DNA of 64,000 nt from Moryella indoligenes (GCF_030812885.1 NZ_JAUSTO010000007.1:88861-152860), one strand, 5' to 3'; counted from the first letter of the stretch, positions 7,938 to 16,557 are shown. Translations and numbers: made by a program. The notes: a model not told the origin generated them from the letters alone.

Positions 7938-8022
7938 CCACAAGGGACATTGCAAGCTCGAATAACAAGTGCCTCAGCCTCTTACGACCACGCTTGCTGA
8001 TGTTGTCTCGCCCTTCTTTGAC
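7912..8022 (-). mobile_element. IS110-family transposase fragment
   Basis: The minus strand reads VKEGRDNISKRGRKRLRHLL followed by FELAMSLVAKNAEFAQL, which matches the conserved C-terminal 'SKRGRKRLR' helix of IS110/IS116/IS902 transposases. Only about 37 codons remain, bounded by a stop on one side and the flavodiiron fragment on the other. The insertion followed by deletion explains the truncated flavodiiron gene. Confidence 0.7.
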
Positions 8023-8038
8023 TTAGAGAGCTCTCATC

Positions 8039-8067
8039 TTGCTATCTTCTCTAAACTGTTATATACT
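8039..8067 (+). promoter_or_regulatory. candidate promoter of rpoD
   Basis: TTGCTA and TATACT are separated by 17 bases, giving a start near 8074. It sits just beyond the IS110 remnant, so rpoD may now depend on this promoter alone. Confidence 0.5.
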
Positions 8068-8225
8068 AATATCGCATATCAGTGAAAATAAATTAGCGAC
8101 AGTTTTAAATATTTTGTCGATTAAATAACCTATGTGAGATTAGCACCGTATGAATATAGCAGATGGGAGTGTTTACTACGAACAGAGCGGAGTTAAAGAC
8201 GGCGAAAAGCGGAGTTTCAGTAAAA

Positions 8226-9515
8226 ATGGAGCAGAGCGCATCGGCTGAACAGACAGCGGCGGGCAAGAAGCCTGCGGCAGAGCAGAAGAAAAGCAGCAAA
8301 AAGGCAGCGGAAAAGAGCGAGAAAAAGAGCAGCGGGGAGAAGAGGCTCATCCAGGCGGAGGAGCTTCTCTCTGGTCTTCAGCAACTTGTGGCACAGGCAA
8401 AGAGCAAGGACGCAAAGCTGGATGTCGATGAGATCAATGATTATTTTGCAGATTACAATCTGAGTCCGGAGGAGATAGAGCAGATCTATGCCTATCTTGA
8501 AGCCAACAGTATAGAGGTGTTGAACGAGCAGACGGAGGAACCACCGGAGGATCTTGCAAATGCCAAGGAGGATGCGATCCTGGCAGAGGATGATCTTGAG
8601 ATGGAGGACAATCTGGATGAGGAGTCCTCCGGGGAGAAGATTCCGGACGAGGATATCAACCTGAGCGCAGTCGAGCTCTTAGAGGGAGTGGGAACTGAGG
8701 ATCCGGTTCGCATGTATCTAAAGGAGATCGGAACGGTGCCGCTGCTCACTGCAGAGGAAGAGCTGGAGCTCGCCAGACGGAAGCAGGAGGGCGACCAGCG
8801 CGCCAAGGAGAAGCTCATCGAGGCGAATCTTCGTCTTGTGGTGAGTATCGCGAAGCGCTATACGGGGCGCGGCATGAGTTTTCTGGATCTTGTGCAGGAG
8901 GGCAATCTGGGTCTGATCAAGGGCGTTGAAAAATTTGACTACGAGAAGGGCTTTAAGCTCAGTACCTATGCGACCTGGTGGATACGTCAGTCAGTCACGA
9001 GAGCGCTCGCGGATCAGGCGAGAACCATACGTGTGCCGGTACACATGGTGGAGACCATTAATAAGATGAGCAAGATGCAGCGGAAGCTTACACTGGAGCT
9101 GGGCTATGAACCCAGCGTGGCGGAGCTCGCTTCCGCACTCGAGATGACAGAGGAGAAGGTGATGGAGATCATGCAGATCGCCAGGGAACCAGCCTCTCTT
9201 GAGACGCCGATCGGCGAGGAAGACGATTCCAATCTCGGAGATTTTGTTGCGGACAATAACGTCCTGACGCCGGAGGACAATGTGGAGTCGGTTATGCTAC
9301 GTGAGCATATTGACACACTGCTCGGAGATCTGAAAGAGAGAGAGCGTCAGGTGATTGTGCTGCGTTTTGGTCTTGAGGACGGGCATCCCCGTACTCTTGA
9401 GGAGGTCGGGAGAGAGTTTAAGGTGACGCGTGAGCGCATTCGTCAGATCGAGGCGAAGGCGCTGAGGAAGCTGAGAAATCCGGTGCGCTCAAAGCGCATC
9501 CGTGATTTCCTGTGA
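8226..9515 (+). CDS. rpoD: RNA polymerase primary sigma factor SigA/RpoD
   Basis: Housekeeping sigma factor. Region 1.1 lies at residues 45-105 after a Lys/Ala/Ser-rich head. Region 1.2 is DPVRMYLKEIGTVPLLT. Region 2 includes GNLGLIKGVEKFDYEKGF and STYATWWIRQSVTRALADQA, and 3.0 is RTIRVPVHMVETI. Region 4 carries the -35-reading helix with LEEVGREFKVTRERIRQIEA. I prefer the ATG at 8226, which has GCGGAG upstream; an in-frame ATG at 8163 would add 21 residues but lacks a ribosome site. dnaG, the usual upstream partner, is absent and IS debris lies there instead. queH follows directly. Confidence 0.96.
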   Translation: MEQSASAEQTAAGKKPAAEQKKSSKKAAEKSEKKSSGEKRLIQAEELLSGLQQLVAQAKSKDAKLDVDEINDYFADYNLSPEEIEQIYAYLEANSIEVLNEQTEEPPEDLANAKEDAILAEDDLEMEDNLDEESSGEKIPDEDINLSAVELLEGVGTEDPVRMYLKEIGTVPLLTAEEELELARRKQEGDQRAKEKLIEANLRLVVSIAKRYTGRGMSFLDLVQEGNLGLIKGVEKFDYEKGFKLSTYATWWIRQSVTRALADQARTIRVPVHMVETINKMSKMQRKLTLELGYEPSVAELASALEMTEEKVMEIMQIAREPASLETPIGEEDDSNLGDFVADNNVLTPEDNVESVMLREHIDTLLGDLKERERQVIVLRFGLEDGHPRTLEEVGREFKVTRERIRQIEAKALRKLRNPVRSKRIRDFL

Positions 9516-9535
9516 ACCCGCTGAGGCAGAGAGCG

Positions 9536-10198
9536 ATGAATCAGAAAAATTATCAGAGAGAGCTGGAACAGCTGATCTGTCAGAATGAGGCTTCGGGAGC
9601 TGTCCCGAAGCTTCTTCTGCATGTGTGTTGCGCGCCCTGCTCCTCGTGGTGTCTGGAATACCTGAACCCGCATTTTGATATTACAGTCTACTACTTTAAT
9701 CCGAATATTGATGAGCCGGAGGAGTATCGCCGTCGCGTCGCAGAGGAGCAGCGTCTCCTGCGGGAGATGCCCCTTCAGCGACCGGTACAATTTCTTGAGG
9801 GGGGATACATCCCTGAAGCTTTTCATGAGCTGGTGCGGGGACATGAGAGGGATCCGGAGGGAGGAGAGCGCTGCGGACTGTGTTTTGAGCAGCGTCTTCG
9901 GAGCACGGCAGAAGCCGCAGTAAAGGGAGGTTTCGATTATTTTACGACAACGCTTACAATCAGTCCGCTGAAGAGCGCTGCGCGCCTGAACGAGATTGGA
10001 GAGCGCGTCGGAAAGGAGCTGGGCGTTGCCTTCCTTCCATCAGATTTCAAGAAGAAAAACGGTTACAGACGCTCCACAGAGCTCTCCAGAGAATACGGCC
10101 TTTACCGTCAGGACTACTGCGGCTGTGTCTACTCAAAGCGCGAGGCGGAGCAGAGGAGAGCAGAGAGACAGATAGAAACCACTTCGCGTACGGAATGA
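9536..10198 (+). CDS. queH: epoxyqueuosine reductase QueH
   Basis: Last step of queuosine biosynthesis in the wobble position of GUN-decoding tRNAs, by the cobalamin-independent QueH (DUF208) enzyme. The cysteine motifs are present: LLLHVCCAPCSS at the N-terminus and CGLCFEQR and YCGCVYSKRE later, binding an Fe-S cluster and a metal. The middle FDYFTTTLTISPLKSAARLN is diagnostic. I chose the ATG at 9536; a GTG at 9512 overlaps the rpoD stop and is possible, and would couple the two genes. Nothing unusual in the rest. Confidence 0.93.
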   Translation: MNQKNYQRELEQLICQNEASGAVPKLLLHVCCAPCSSWCLEYLNPHFDITVYYFNPNIDEPEEYRRRVAEEQRLLREMPLQRPVQFLEGGYIPEAFHELVRGHERDPEGGERCGLCFEQRLRSTAEAAVKGGFDYFTTTLTISPLKSAARLNEIGERVGKELGVAFLPSDFKKKNGYRRSTELSREYGLYRQDYCGCVYSKREAEQRRAERQIETTSRTE

Positions 10199-10632
10199 GA
10201 TTCATTACATAAAGAAATTGTCTTAAAATGTTATTCTTCTCAGTACACGACTAACTCTTTTCAGTTGACTTCAGAAGTTATCCATTCCTCGATTTGTAAA
10301 TAGGAATAGGTTTTACAGCAACAGGTGCAGTTATGAGAAATCGTAACTGTGCTTTTTGCTTTTGTGAAAATTGACTAAGCCTTGATAGGGAGCGAAGAAA
10401 ACTTAATAAAAGTTCCAAAAGGAGCAATACTTGTATCCAAAGGAGCGAAGAAAGAAAGTTCAAAAAAGAAAATTGGAGAGAAATAGGGAAAGAGGCATCA
10501 CTCTTTCAAGTACGAGATTAACACAAGAAGACCTCATTGTTAAAGCACTGCTTTGTCAAAACAAGTTACGGCGATTTTGAAGTCATTCTATGTAACGTGT
10601 AGTGATAAAAGTTGGATAATAGCGGATTTCTC
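10199..10632. other. AT-rich intergenic stretch without a recognisable gene
   Basis: About 430 bases of low-GC sequence, unlike the queH side. It contains a short inverted repeat CAGTTA...TAACTG at about 10329-10350 followed by a T-rich run, which may be a terminator, and several GGAGCGAAGAAA-like repeats at about 10390 and 10443. No open frame of quality is seen. It appears to be part of the same foreign patch as csbD. Confidence 0.5.
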
Positions 10633-10661
10633 TTGCAAAGAAATGGTACCCATGTTAGAAT
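10633..10661 (+). promoter_or_regulatory. promoter of the csbD gene
   Basis: TTGCAA and TAGAAT with a 17-base spacer, ending about 23 bases before the ATG. A strong AAGGAGG ribosome site follows. This looks like a sigma-A promoter rather than a sigma-B one. Confidence 0.6.
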
Positions 10662-10683
10662 AAAAAGAAGGAGGATTCTAATC

Positions 10684-10884
10684 ATGTCAGAAGAAAAACT
10701 AAAATCAAAAATTGAGCAAGCATCTGGTGTCCTAAAAGAAGGTACTGGTAAGTTGACAGGTGATAAAGAGCTAGAAGCAAAAGGATTTGTTGAAAAAACA
10801 ATTGCTAAAGGCAAAGAACTTGCAGACGATGCAAAAGAAGCTGTTGAAGGTGCTGTAGATGCCGTTGAGGAAAAATTAAAATAA
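10684..10884 (+). CDS. CsbD-family stress-response protein
   Basis: A 66-residue, Lys/Glu/Ala-rich, cytoplasmic, probably helical protein opening MSEEKLKSKIEQASGVLKEG and carrying the CsbD core GTGKLTGDKELEAKG. Family members accumulate under general stress; the molecular role is unknown. The sequence is strikingly like the CsbD-like proteins of streptococci, and its AT-rich codons differ from the GC-rich genes around it. The ATG at 10684 has GGAGG upstream. It lies alone between an AT-rich spacer and an IS256 element, which suggests horizontal gain. Confidence 0.9.
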   Translation: MSEEKLKSKIEQASGVLKEGTGKLTGDKELEAKGFVEKTIAKGKELADDAKEAVEGAVDAVEEKLK

Positions 10885-10913
10885 TTGAGTGTATGTAATT
10901 TTTTCTGTAAATT

Positions 10914-12468
10914 GAGACTGTTTCAAAGTCTGTGTAAACTCAAAAAACTGACGCTTGATGAGTAAATAGATGTGTTGGAATTCGGTGGTTTTCCTGCCTT
11001 CATTCCTACCTGCATTGTATTTGCAGGATTTTTGTATGTCAATAGGGGGATCTGAGCGGGGGTTGTACCCCCGGTTCCCCTGCTGGATATTTCAAGGGCC
11101 GAAGAAATCCAAAGACCGATTCCTCCGGCCCTGAAATATCAGTAAATATGGCCTTCCAGCCGTTCTTCAAAATAGATTTCCAGCTGTGAATGGATCTGCC
11201 CCCAATCCTGACGGTGGCCGGTCCATTTTTTAGTGATATCGATCATTGCCAGGTACAGCATTTTCAGAAGGCTGTCATCCGATGGGAATACAGTCTTGGA
11301 TTTCGTTACTTTCCGAAGCTGGCGGTTGAACCCTTCGATGGTGTTAGTCGTATAGATCAGACGGCGGACGGCTTCCGGATACTTGAAATACGTGGACAGA
11401 ACTGGCCATTTCTCCTTCCAGGATTTGTAGATTTTGGGATATTTGACGTTCCATTTCTCGCCGAATTCCTCCAGATTGGCCAGGGCTGTTGTTTCATCCG
11501 GAGCGGAGTACACAGCTTTCAGATCTGCCATCCGCTTTTTTAGATCCTTGTAAGACACATATTTCGTTGAATTCCGAATCTGATGAATGATGCACTGCTG
11601 GATTTTGGTCTGTGGGAAGACTGCTTTAATAGCCTGCGGAAAACCAGTAAGCCCATCTACGCAGGCAATCAGGATATCCTGGACACCACGGTTTTTCAGG
11701 CTGTTCATGATGGAAAGCCAGAACTTTGCGCTCTCGTTTTCTCCGACATACATACCAAGAACGTCCTTTTTTCCGGACATGTCGATGCCGATCACTATGT
11801 AAACGGCACGCTTTACGATGCGTCCTTCGCTGCGGACATGATAATGAATGGCATCCAGGAAGACAACAGCGTAGATTCCTTCCAGAGGGCGCTCCTGCCA
11901 TTCTTTGACGATGGGCAGGATCTTGTCTGTTACCCGGCTGATCGTACTGTCAGAGATCTCGATATCATAGAGCTCACGCATATGGCTCTCGATATCCGAG
12001 GTTGTCATCCCTTTGGCGTACATGGAGAGAATTTTTTCCTCCATGTCCTGCGTAACGGTGTTCTGATACCTTTTGACGACCTGCGGCTCGAATTCACCTT
12101 TCCGGTCTCTCGGTACCTCAATGTCCATGTCGCCATAGCTGGTGTGCATGGTCTTTGTGGAATGCCCGTTCCGACAGTTGTCTGTATCCTTGTTTTGGTA
12201 ATCATACTTGGAGTAGCCGAGTTCTTCGTCCATCTCGGCATCCAGCGTTCCCTCGAGGAGAATGGACATCATGTCGCGCATGACGGAATTGATGTCTGTG
12301 CCGTTCTTGATGTCCGCGGCGTTCTCCTTGATGCAGCTGCTCATCATTTCACGGAGAGCAGCCTTCTGTGGTGTGTCTAATTTCCTTCGTGCCATAGAAA
12401 AACCTCCATACTAAGTAAGTTCATCTTACGCCAGTATGAAGGTTTACACAAACTTTGGGACAGTCCCT
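10914..12468 (-). mobile_element. IS256-family insertion sequence, apparently complete
   Basis: The ends are imperfect inverted repeats of about 26 bases: GAGACTGTTTCAAAGTCTGT at 10914 and GGGACTGTCCCAAAGTTTGT on the opposite strand ending at 12468, both continuing GTAAAC. It encloses one transposase gene on the minus strand. Between the left end and the gene (10940-11138) is a long hairpin with arms GATATTTCAAGGGCCG and CGGCCCTGAAATATC. I could not find an obvious 8-9 base target duplication at the flanks. Confidence 0.85.
11139..12395 (-). CDS. IS256-family transposase
   Basis: A 418-residue DDE transposase of the mutator type that moves the element by copy-paste through a circle. Full length for the family. 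Clear segments are the N-terminal DNA-binding part, EMDEELGYSKYDY, PRDRKGEFEPQVVKRYQ, then the catalytic region with FLDAIHYHVRSEGR (first Asp), GLTGFPQAIKAVFPQT with preceding CVDG (second Asp), QQCIIHQIRNS and the C-terminal TTNTIEGFNRQLRK (Glu). No stop or frameshift, so it may be active. GGAGG lies just before the ATG. Confidence 0.96.
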   Translation of the reverse strand: MARRKLDTPQKAALREMMSSCIKENAADIKNGTDINSVMRDMMSILLEGTLDAEMDEELGYSKYDYQNKDTDNCRNGHSTKTMHTSYGDMDIEVPRDRKGEFEPQVVKRYQNTVTQDMEEKILSMYAKGMTTSDIESHMRELYDIEISDSTISRVTDKILPIVKEWQERPLEGIYAVVFLDAIHYHVRSEGRIVKRAVYIVIGIDMSGKKDVLGMYVGENESAKFWLSIMNSLKNRGVQDILIACVDGLTGFPQAIKAVFPQTKIQQCIIHQIRNSTKYVSYKDLKKRMADLKAVYSAPDETTALANLEEFGEKWNVKYPKIYKSWKEKWPVLSTYFKYPEAVRRLIYTTNTIEGFNRQLRKVTKSKTVFPSDDSLLKMLYLAMIDITKKWTGHRQDWGQIHSQLEIYFEERLEGHIY

Positions 12469-12634
12469 CATTATAGTCCAGCCCCCTCTTTAAAGGTCTT
12501 GAGGGATTGATAGGTCTGTAAACACAAAGCCGTGCCAGAAAGCACATATATTCTCTGTTAAAGCGGTATCTGATTTTTACAGTAGTTGCGTATTACGAAA
12601 GCAGGGATCAAAAAATATCTGAATATTTTGCCCC

Positions 12635-13858
12635 TCAGTGCATATCTGCTTCGTCAATGGATTTTGCGATCAGCTCGGCGAGCGCCACGAGCTTCTCCCG
12701 CTGATCTTCCTTCACGCGGGATTTGATGGAGATAGACTCCTCCAGCAGGCGTATGTTTTTCATGGAAGCAAAGAGCTCGCTCATCTTTTTTCCGGAGACT
12801 GGAGCCCAGGAGCCGTTCTCGATGATAGCGACAGTGCGGCTCTGAAGGTTGTGTGCCTTCAGATCAGAGATCAAGTGCTCCATTTCAGGAAAGAGGTCAT
12901 TGTTGTAGGTCGTGGCGGCGAAGACGAGGTGGCTCGCGCGGAAGGCCTCGGCGACCAGATAGGAGTGATCCGTGACCGAGACATCGTACATCCGGATATT
13001 CCTTACTTTTTGCTCACCGAGTGCATTTGCCAGCACCTCGGCGGCATTCTCCGTGCCTCCGTAGACAGAGGAGTAGAAGATGACAGGCTCGTGCCCCTCG
13101 GGCTGATAGGTGGCCCACTTCGCGTATTTTTCGATGAGCCACTGAATTTTCTTCGGTACGCGCCAGATGGGACCGTGCAAGGGGCATATCATCTCAATAT
13201 CAAGACCCGCGGCCTTGTTCAGGAGAGCCTGCACCTGTGCTCCGTATTTTCCGACAACATTTGCGTAGTAGCGCCGCATCTCGGAGAGCTCGAAGCTCTC
13301 GAGCTGCATCTGATCCGAGAAGATATTGCCGTTCAGTGCCCCGAAGCTTCCGAAGGCATCTGCGGAGAAAAGAATATGATTCAGCTCATCGTAGCTGACC
13401 ATGACCTCAGGCCAGTGTACCATGGGAGCCATAATAAAGCGGAAGCTGTGCTTTCCGGTGGAGAGAGTGTCGCCTTCCTTCACCTGTATGACCCGGCCCT
13501 GCAGATTGAGATCAAAGAACTGGCGGATCATGGCGTGGGCCTTGGCTGTCGCGACAACCGTGACCTCCGGATGGCGCAGTACTACCTCGGAGAGCGTGGC
13601 GCTGTGATCCGGCTCCATGTGATTTATAATGAGGTAGTCGAGGGGACGCCCATTCAGAAGATGCTCGATATTTTCGATGAAGACGGAGGAGATAGATAGA
13701 TCTGCTGTGTCGATGAGCAGTGTCTTCTCATCCAGAACGAGATAGGAGTTGTAGGACATTCCGGATGGAACCGGGAAACAATTTTCGAATTTGGCGAGTC
13801 TTCGGTCGCTGGAACCAAGGTACCAGATGTCGTCGATGATCTTCACTGCCTGATGCAT
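12635..13858 (-). CDS. fprA: A-type flavoprotein / flavodiiron protein (NO or O2 reductase)
   Basis: A cytoplasmic enzyme that reduces O2 to water or NO to N2O, protecting anaerobes. It has 407 residues and two domains. The metallo-beta-lactamase fold carries the diiron ligands H80-x-E82-x-D84-H85, H148 (MVHWPEVM), D167 (LFSADAFG) and H228 (CPLHGPIWR). The flavodoxin domain starts near 254 (SSVYGGTENAAEVL). It has no rubredoxin tail, so it needs an external donor. It is the intact counterpart of the fragment at 7663-7937. The gene is transcribed away from mrp, with a TATAAT box upstream near 13930 on the minus strand. Confidence 0.95.
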   Translation of the reverse strand: MHQAVKIIDDIWYLGSSDRRLAKFENCFPVPSGMSYNSYLVLDEKTLLIDTADLSISSVFIENIEHLLNGRPLDYLIINHMEPDHSATLSEVVLRHPEVTVVATAKAHAMIRQFFDLNLQGRVIQVKEGDTLSTGKHSFRFIMAPMVHWPEVMVSYDELNHILFSADAFGSFGALNGNIFSDQMQLESFELSEMRRYYANVVGKYGAQVQALLNKAAGLDIEMICPLHGPIWRVPKKIQWLIEKYAKWATYQPEGHEPVIFYSSVYGGTENAAEVLANALGEQKVRNIRMYDVSVTDHSYLVAEAFRASHLVFAATTYNNDLFPEMEHLISDLKAHNLQSRTVAIIENGSWAPVSGKKMSELFASMKNIRLLEESISIKSRVKEDQREKLVALAELIAKSIDEADMH

Positions 13859-13992
13859 AGAACGCTCCTTTTTCCGGGAAAAGTATTGAAAGCCTGTGTG
13901 GATTCGGTACTTTTGTTACTGTAATTATATTATATCACACAAAGCAGAATCGTGTCATACTTCCACAGAAAAGTTCAAGGGGATCGACGCGC

Positions 13993-14021
13993 TTGCGGAA
14001 GGCCTGGGAATGGTGTATTCT
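13993..14021 (+). promoter_or_regulatory. candidate promoter of the mrp gene
   Basis: TTGCGG and TATTCT with a 17-base spacer, about 37 bases before the mrp ATG. Confidence 0.4.
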
Positions 14022-14057
14022 TTAACTATAAAATGATTGACATAAGAGGTATTTATT

Positions 14058-14879
14058 ATGGAAGAATCAAAGCAGAACAGTGCACCGCAGGGAATGCGGG
14101 AGCCGCCGAAGCCAAATTTTCAGGTGGATCTGAACGGTGAGAGCAGCATAAAGCATGTTATCGGCGTTGTCAGCGGAAAGGGCGGGGTGGGAAAGTCTCT
14201 CATGACGAGTCTTCTCGCAGCAAAGACGAGGGCAAAGGGCTTTCAGGTCGGTATTCTGGATGCGGATGTGACAGGTCCTTCCATTCCGAAGTCCTTTGGC
14301 GTGAGCCAGGATGGCGTGCACTCCTATCATAATCTCATGGTTCCGGCGATCACCGCGACAGGAATCAAGATCATGAGTTCAAACCTTCTTCTGGATCACG
14401 ACACAGATCCGGTGATCTGGCGCGGGCCGGTGATCGCGAACGCAGTGAAGCAGTTCTGGTCAGATGTACTGTGGGGAGAGCTTGACTATCTGTTTGTCGA
14501 TATGCCTCCGGGAACGGGAGATGTTCCGCTGACTGTATTTCAGTCCCTTCCGGTGGAGGGAATCATCATCGTGACAAGTCCGCAGGAGTTGGTCTCCATG
14601 ATTGTTGAGAAGGCGGTCAATATGGCTGACCAGATGAAGGTTCCGGTGATTGGTCTGATTGAAAACATGAGTTACTATGAGTGTCCGGACTGCGGAAAGC
14701 GTCACTCGATCTTCGGTGAGAGCCACATTGACGAGATCGCCGCAGCACATGGGCTGAAGACGCTTGCCAAGATTCCGATTGAGCCGGCGACGGCGAAGAC
14801 CGTGGATGAGGGCAGCGTTGAGTACCTTGAGGCGCCGTGGATTCGCGCTGCGGTTGATGCCATTACAGGAGAAAAATAA
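14058..14879 (+). CDS. mrp: Mrp/NBP35-family P-loop ATPase (iron-sulfur cluster carrier)
   Basis: ParA-like ATPase thought to carry and hand over [4Fe-4S] clusters. At 273 residues it is the short form without the N-terminal DUF59 domain. The deviant Walker A GKGGVGKS is at about residues 40-47, the switch DADVTGPS and the Walker B-like FVDMPPGTGD follow, and near the C-terminus lies the CxxC ECPDCGKRH used to bridge the cluster in the dimer. It is followed five bases later by the (p)ppGpp synthetase gene, so the two are probably cotranscribed. Confidence 0.94.
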   Translation: MEESKQNSAPQGMREPPKPNFQVDLNGESSIKHVIGVVSGKGGVGKSLMTSLLAAKTRAKGFQVGILDADVTGPSIPKSFGVSQDGVHSYHNLMVPAITATGIKIMSSNLLLDHDTDPVIWRGPVIANAVKQFWSDVLWGELDYLFVDMPPGTGDVPLTVFQSLPVEGIIIVTSPQELVSMIVEKAVNMADQMKVPVIGLIENMSYYECPDCGKRHSIFGESHIDEIAAAHGLKTLAKIPIEPATAKTVDEGSVEYLEAPWIRAAVDAITGEK

Positions 14880-14884
14880 TTGCC

Positions 14885-15607
14885 ATGGAGATTTCCAGCA
14901 ATCCCAACAGTGAGTTAAATCGCTACATTGTCCAGATTCCGGACGTCGTGCAGGTTCCTGAGAGCATCGGGAGCTGGGCCCATCAGTTTCAGGAAGCGAT
15001 GATGATGTACGGCTGCGCCATCCGGGAGGTTAAAACAAGGCTGGAAGTGCTGAACGATGAGCTCTCGGTAAGGAATCAGAGAAATCCGATTGAGATGATC
15101 AAGTCCCGCGTCAAGAAACCACTCAGTATCATTGAAAAGCTGCAGCGCCGCGGTTTCCCCGTGTCCCTTAGCTCCATGCAGGAGAATCTGGACGATGTCG
15201 CGGGAGTCCGGGTCATCTGCTCCTTCGTGGACGATATCTACGATGTGGCAGGAATGCTGATGCGGCAGGACGACGTGCGCGTCATCGCAATCAAGGATTA
15301 TATCAAGAATCCGAAGGACAACGGTTACCGCTCCTATCACATGATTGTGGAGGTTCCTGTGTTCTTTTCGGATAAGAAGCGCTACATCCGCGTGGAGGTT
15401 CAGATTCGCACCATTGCGATGGATTTCTGGGCGAGTCTGGATCACGAGCTGAAGTATAAGAAGGAGATCGACGACTCGGATGAAATCAGCGAGGAGCTGA
15501 GGGCCTGCGCGGATATCATCGCGGAGACAGATGAGAAGATGCTTGCGATTCGGAAGCGTATCGAGCAGCAGGGCGGTCCGCGCAGGGAGAATAACTGGAA
15601 GCACTGA
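14885..15607 (+). CDS. small alarmone synthetase, RelQ/YjbM type
   Basis: Makes (p)ppGpp from ATP and GTP or GDP in the stringent response. The 240 residues carry only the synthetase domain, with no HD hydrolase and no TGS/ACT part. Diagnostic motifs: NPIEMIKSRVKKPLSIIEKL, DDVAGVRVICSF, NPKDNGYRSYHMIV (the G-loop-type substrate motif), and VEVQIRTIAMDFWASLDHEL (EVQIRT-like). It sits directly after mrp and before a strong terminator at 15672. Confidence 0.94.
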   Translation: MEISSNPNSELNRYIVQIPDVVQVPESIGSWAHQFQEAMMMYGCAIREVKTRLEVLNDELSVRNQRNPIEMIKSRVKKPLSIIEKLQRRGFPVSLSSMQENLDDVAGVRVICSFVDDIYDVAGMLMRQDDVRVIAIKDYIKNPKDNGYRSYHMIVEVPVFFSDKKRYIRVEVQIRTIAMDFWASLDHELKYKKEIDDSDEISEELRACADIIAETDEKMLAIRKRIEQQGGPRRENNWKH

Positions 15608-15671
15608 GCATCACCCGCAGAGGCAACGCGTGCTCTATACAGCTTGGCATTTTCTATAAAGCAAAAATATG

Positions 15672-15716
15672 CACCCCGGAGCAGCCGTATAATAAGGCCT
15701 GCTTCGGGGTGTTCTT
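15672..15716 (+). terminator. rho-independent terminator after the alarmone synthetase
   Basis: A 13-base-pair stem, CACCCCGGAGCAG with CTGCTTCGGGGTG (one G-T pair), and a 14-base loop, followed by TTCTT. It separates the mrp operon from the convergent acetyltransferase gene. Confidence 0.75.
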
Positions 15717-15774
15717 GTCCGGAGGCGGTCATGCCGGTATGTCATCGGATATTTCAGATGGAGGAGCTGTCGCC

Positions 15775-16557
15775 TCAGAAGGTTATCTCATAGTAGCGAA
15801 GGCTCGTGGTGACCGTGAAGCCGTTCTTCTCATAGAGGCGTATTGCGGGGAGATTTTCTGCACTTACCTGAAGGGAAGCCTGCTTATAGCCCTGCTTTCT
15901 CAGCACGCCGAGGAGCTCCGGGAAGACCTCGCTGCCGATGCCCCTGCCTACCATATCCTTCTGCACAGCGATGCGGTGCAGGTAGCAGTGCGCATCCTTC
16001 ATGGGCATGAGATAGCAGCGGAACACAGGCTTGTCACCCTCCGCCGGAAGAGCTTCATAGCAGATCACACCCTCGCCGGAGGGGGCGGAGCGGCGGAATC
16101 GGTACTTGGTGCCGGGGAGGGGCTTCTCCGAGAGATCGCAGCGCATCTCCGTCTCCTCACTGGTTTTGGAGGCGCCGATAGAGAGCAGCACAGGGAGTGC
16201 CGCTTTGCAGGCACTGTCCAGCGCGAAACGAACAGTAACCGGACCACCCGCCAGGCTCTGGCCGGGAAGAGCGAGCTGCGCCTTCTCCCAGAGCGCACGG
16301 AAGAGTCCCTGTCTGCGGCAGTCGGGATCGGTGAAGGCACTGACCTCATACAGAGTATCATCCAGCTTTGAGAGTGCCAGTACAGCGCGCGGTGCGTCTG
16401 TCTCCAGATCTCTCGCGATGAAAAATTTTGTCTTCGGTTCCAGCAGAGGGAAGGTGATGGAGAAGGGCTCCTTCTCATGGCTTCGCATAAGGATGGTCCG
16501 GATTGCCTCCTGTTCTCCGCGGTTCAGTCTGTTTTGTTCGGTAAGCTTCATATTCAT
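15775..16557 (-). CDS. tandem GNAT-fold N-acetyltransferase
   Basis: The 260 residues appear to contain two GNAT folds. The N-terminal half (about 45-130) has the weak signature DPDCRRQGLFRALWEKA. The C-terminal half (150-255) has the acetyl-CoA motif A segment HRIAVQKDMVGRGIGSEVFP and a motif B YEKNGF. Substrate unknown. It runs convergent to the mrp operon and is apparently a single-gene unit. The start MNMKLTEQN gives two in-frame ATGs six bases apart; either could serve. Confidence 0.87.
   Translation of the reverse strand: MNMKLTEQNRLNRGEQEAIRTILMRSHEKEPFSITFPLLEPKTKFFIARDLETDAPRAVLALSKLDDTLYEVSAFTDPDCRRQGLFRALWEKAQLALPGQSLAGGPVTVRFALDSACKAALPVLLSIGASKTSEETEMRCDLSEKPLPGTKYRFRRSAPSGEGVICYEALPAEGDKPVFRCYLMPMKDAHCYLHRIAVQKDMVGRGIGSEVFPELLGVLRKQGYKQASLQVSAENLPAIRLYEKNGFTVTTSLRYYEITF

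Noticed and set aside
11583..12380. 265-codon plus-strand frame inside the IS256 transposase
   Set aside because: Antisense shadow; the minus strand encodes a full IS256 transposase with all catalytic motifs.
10905..12480. Target-site duplication around the IS256 element
   Set aside because: Compared 8-9 bases outside each inverted repeat; they do not match, so none is claimed.
12469..12634. Second IS or gene between IS256 and fprA
   Set aside because: 166 bases without an open frame, repeat or recognisable signal.
12638..13699. 353-codon plus-strand frame across fprA
   Set aside because: Antisense shadow of the flavodiiron gene; composition is not protein-like.
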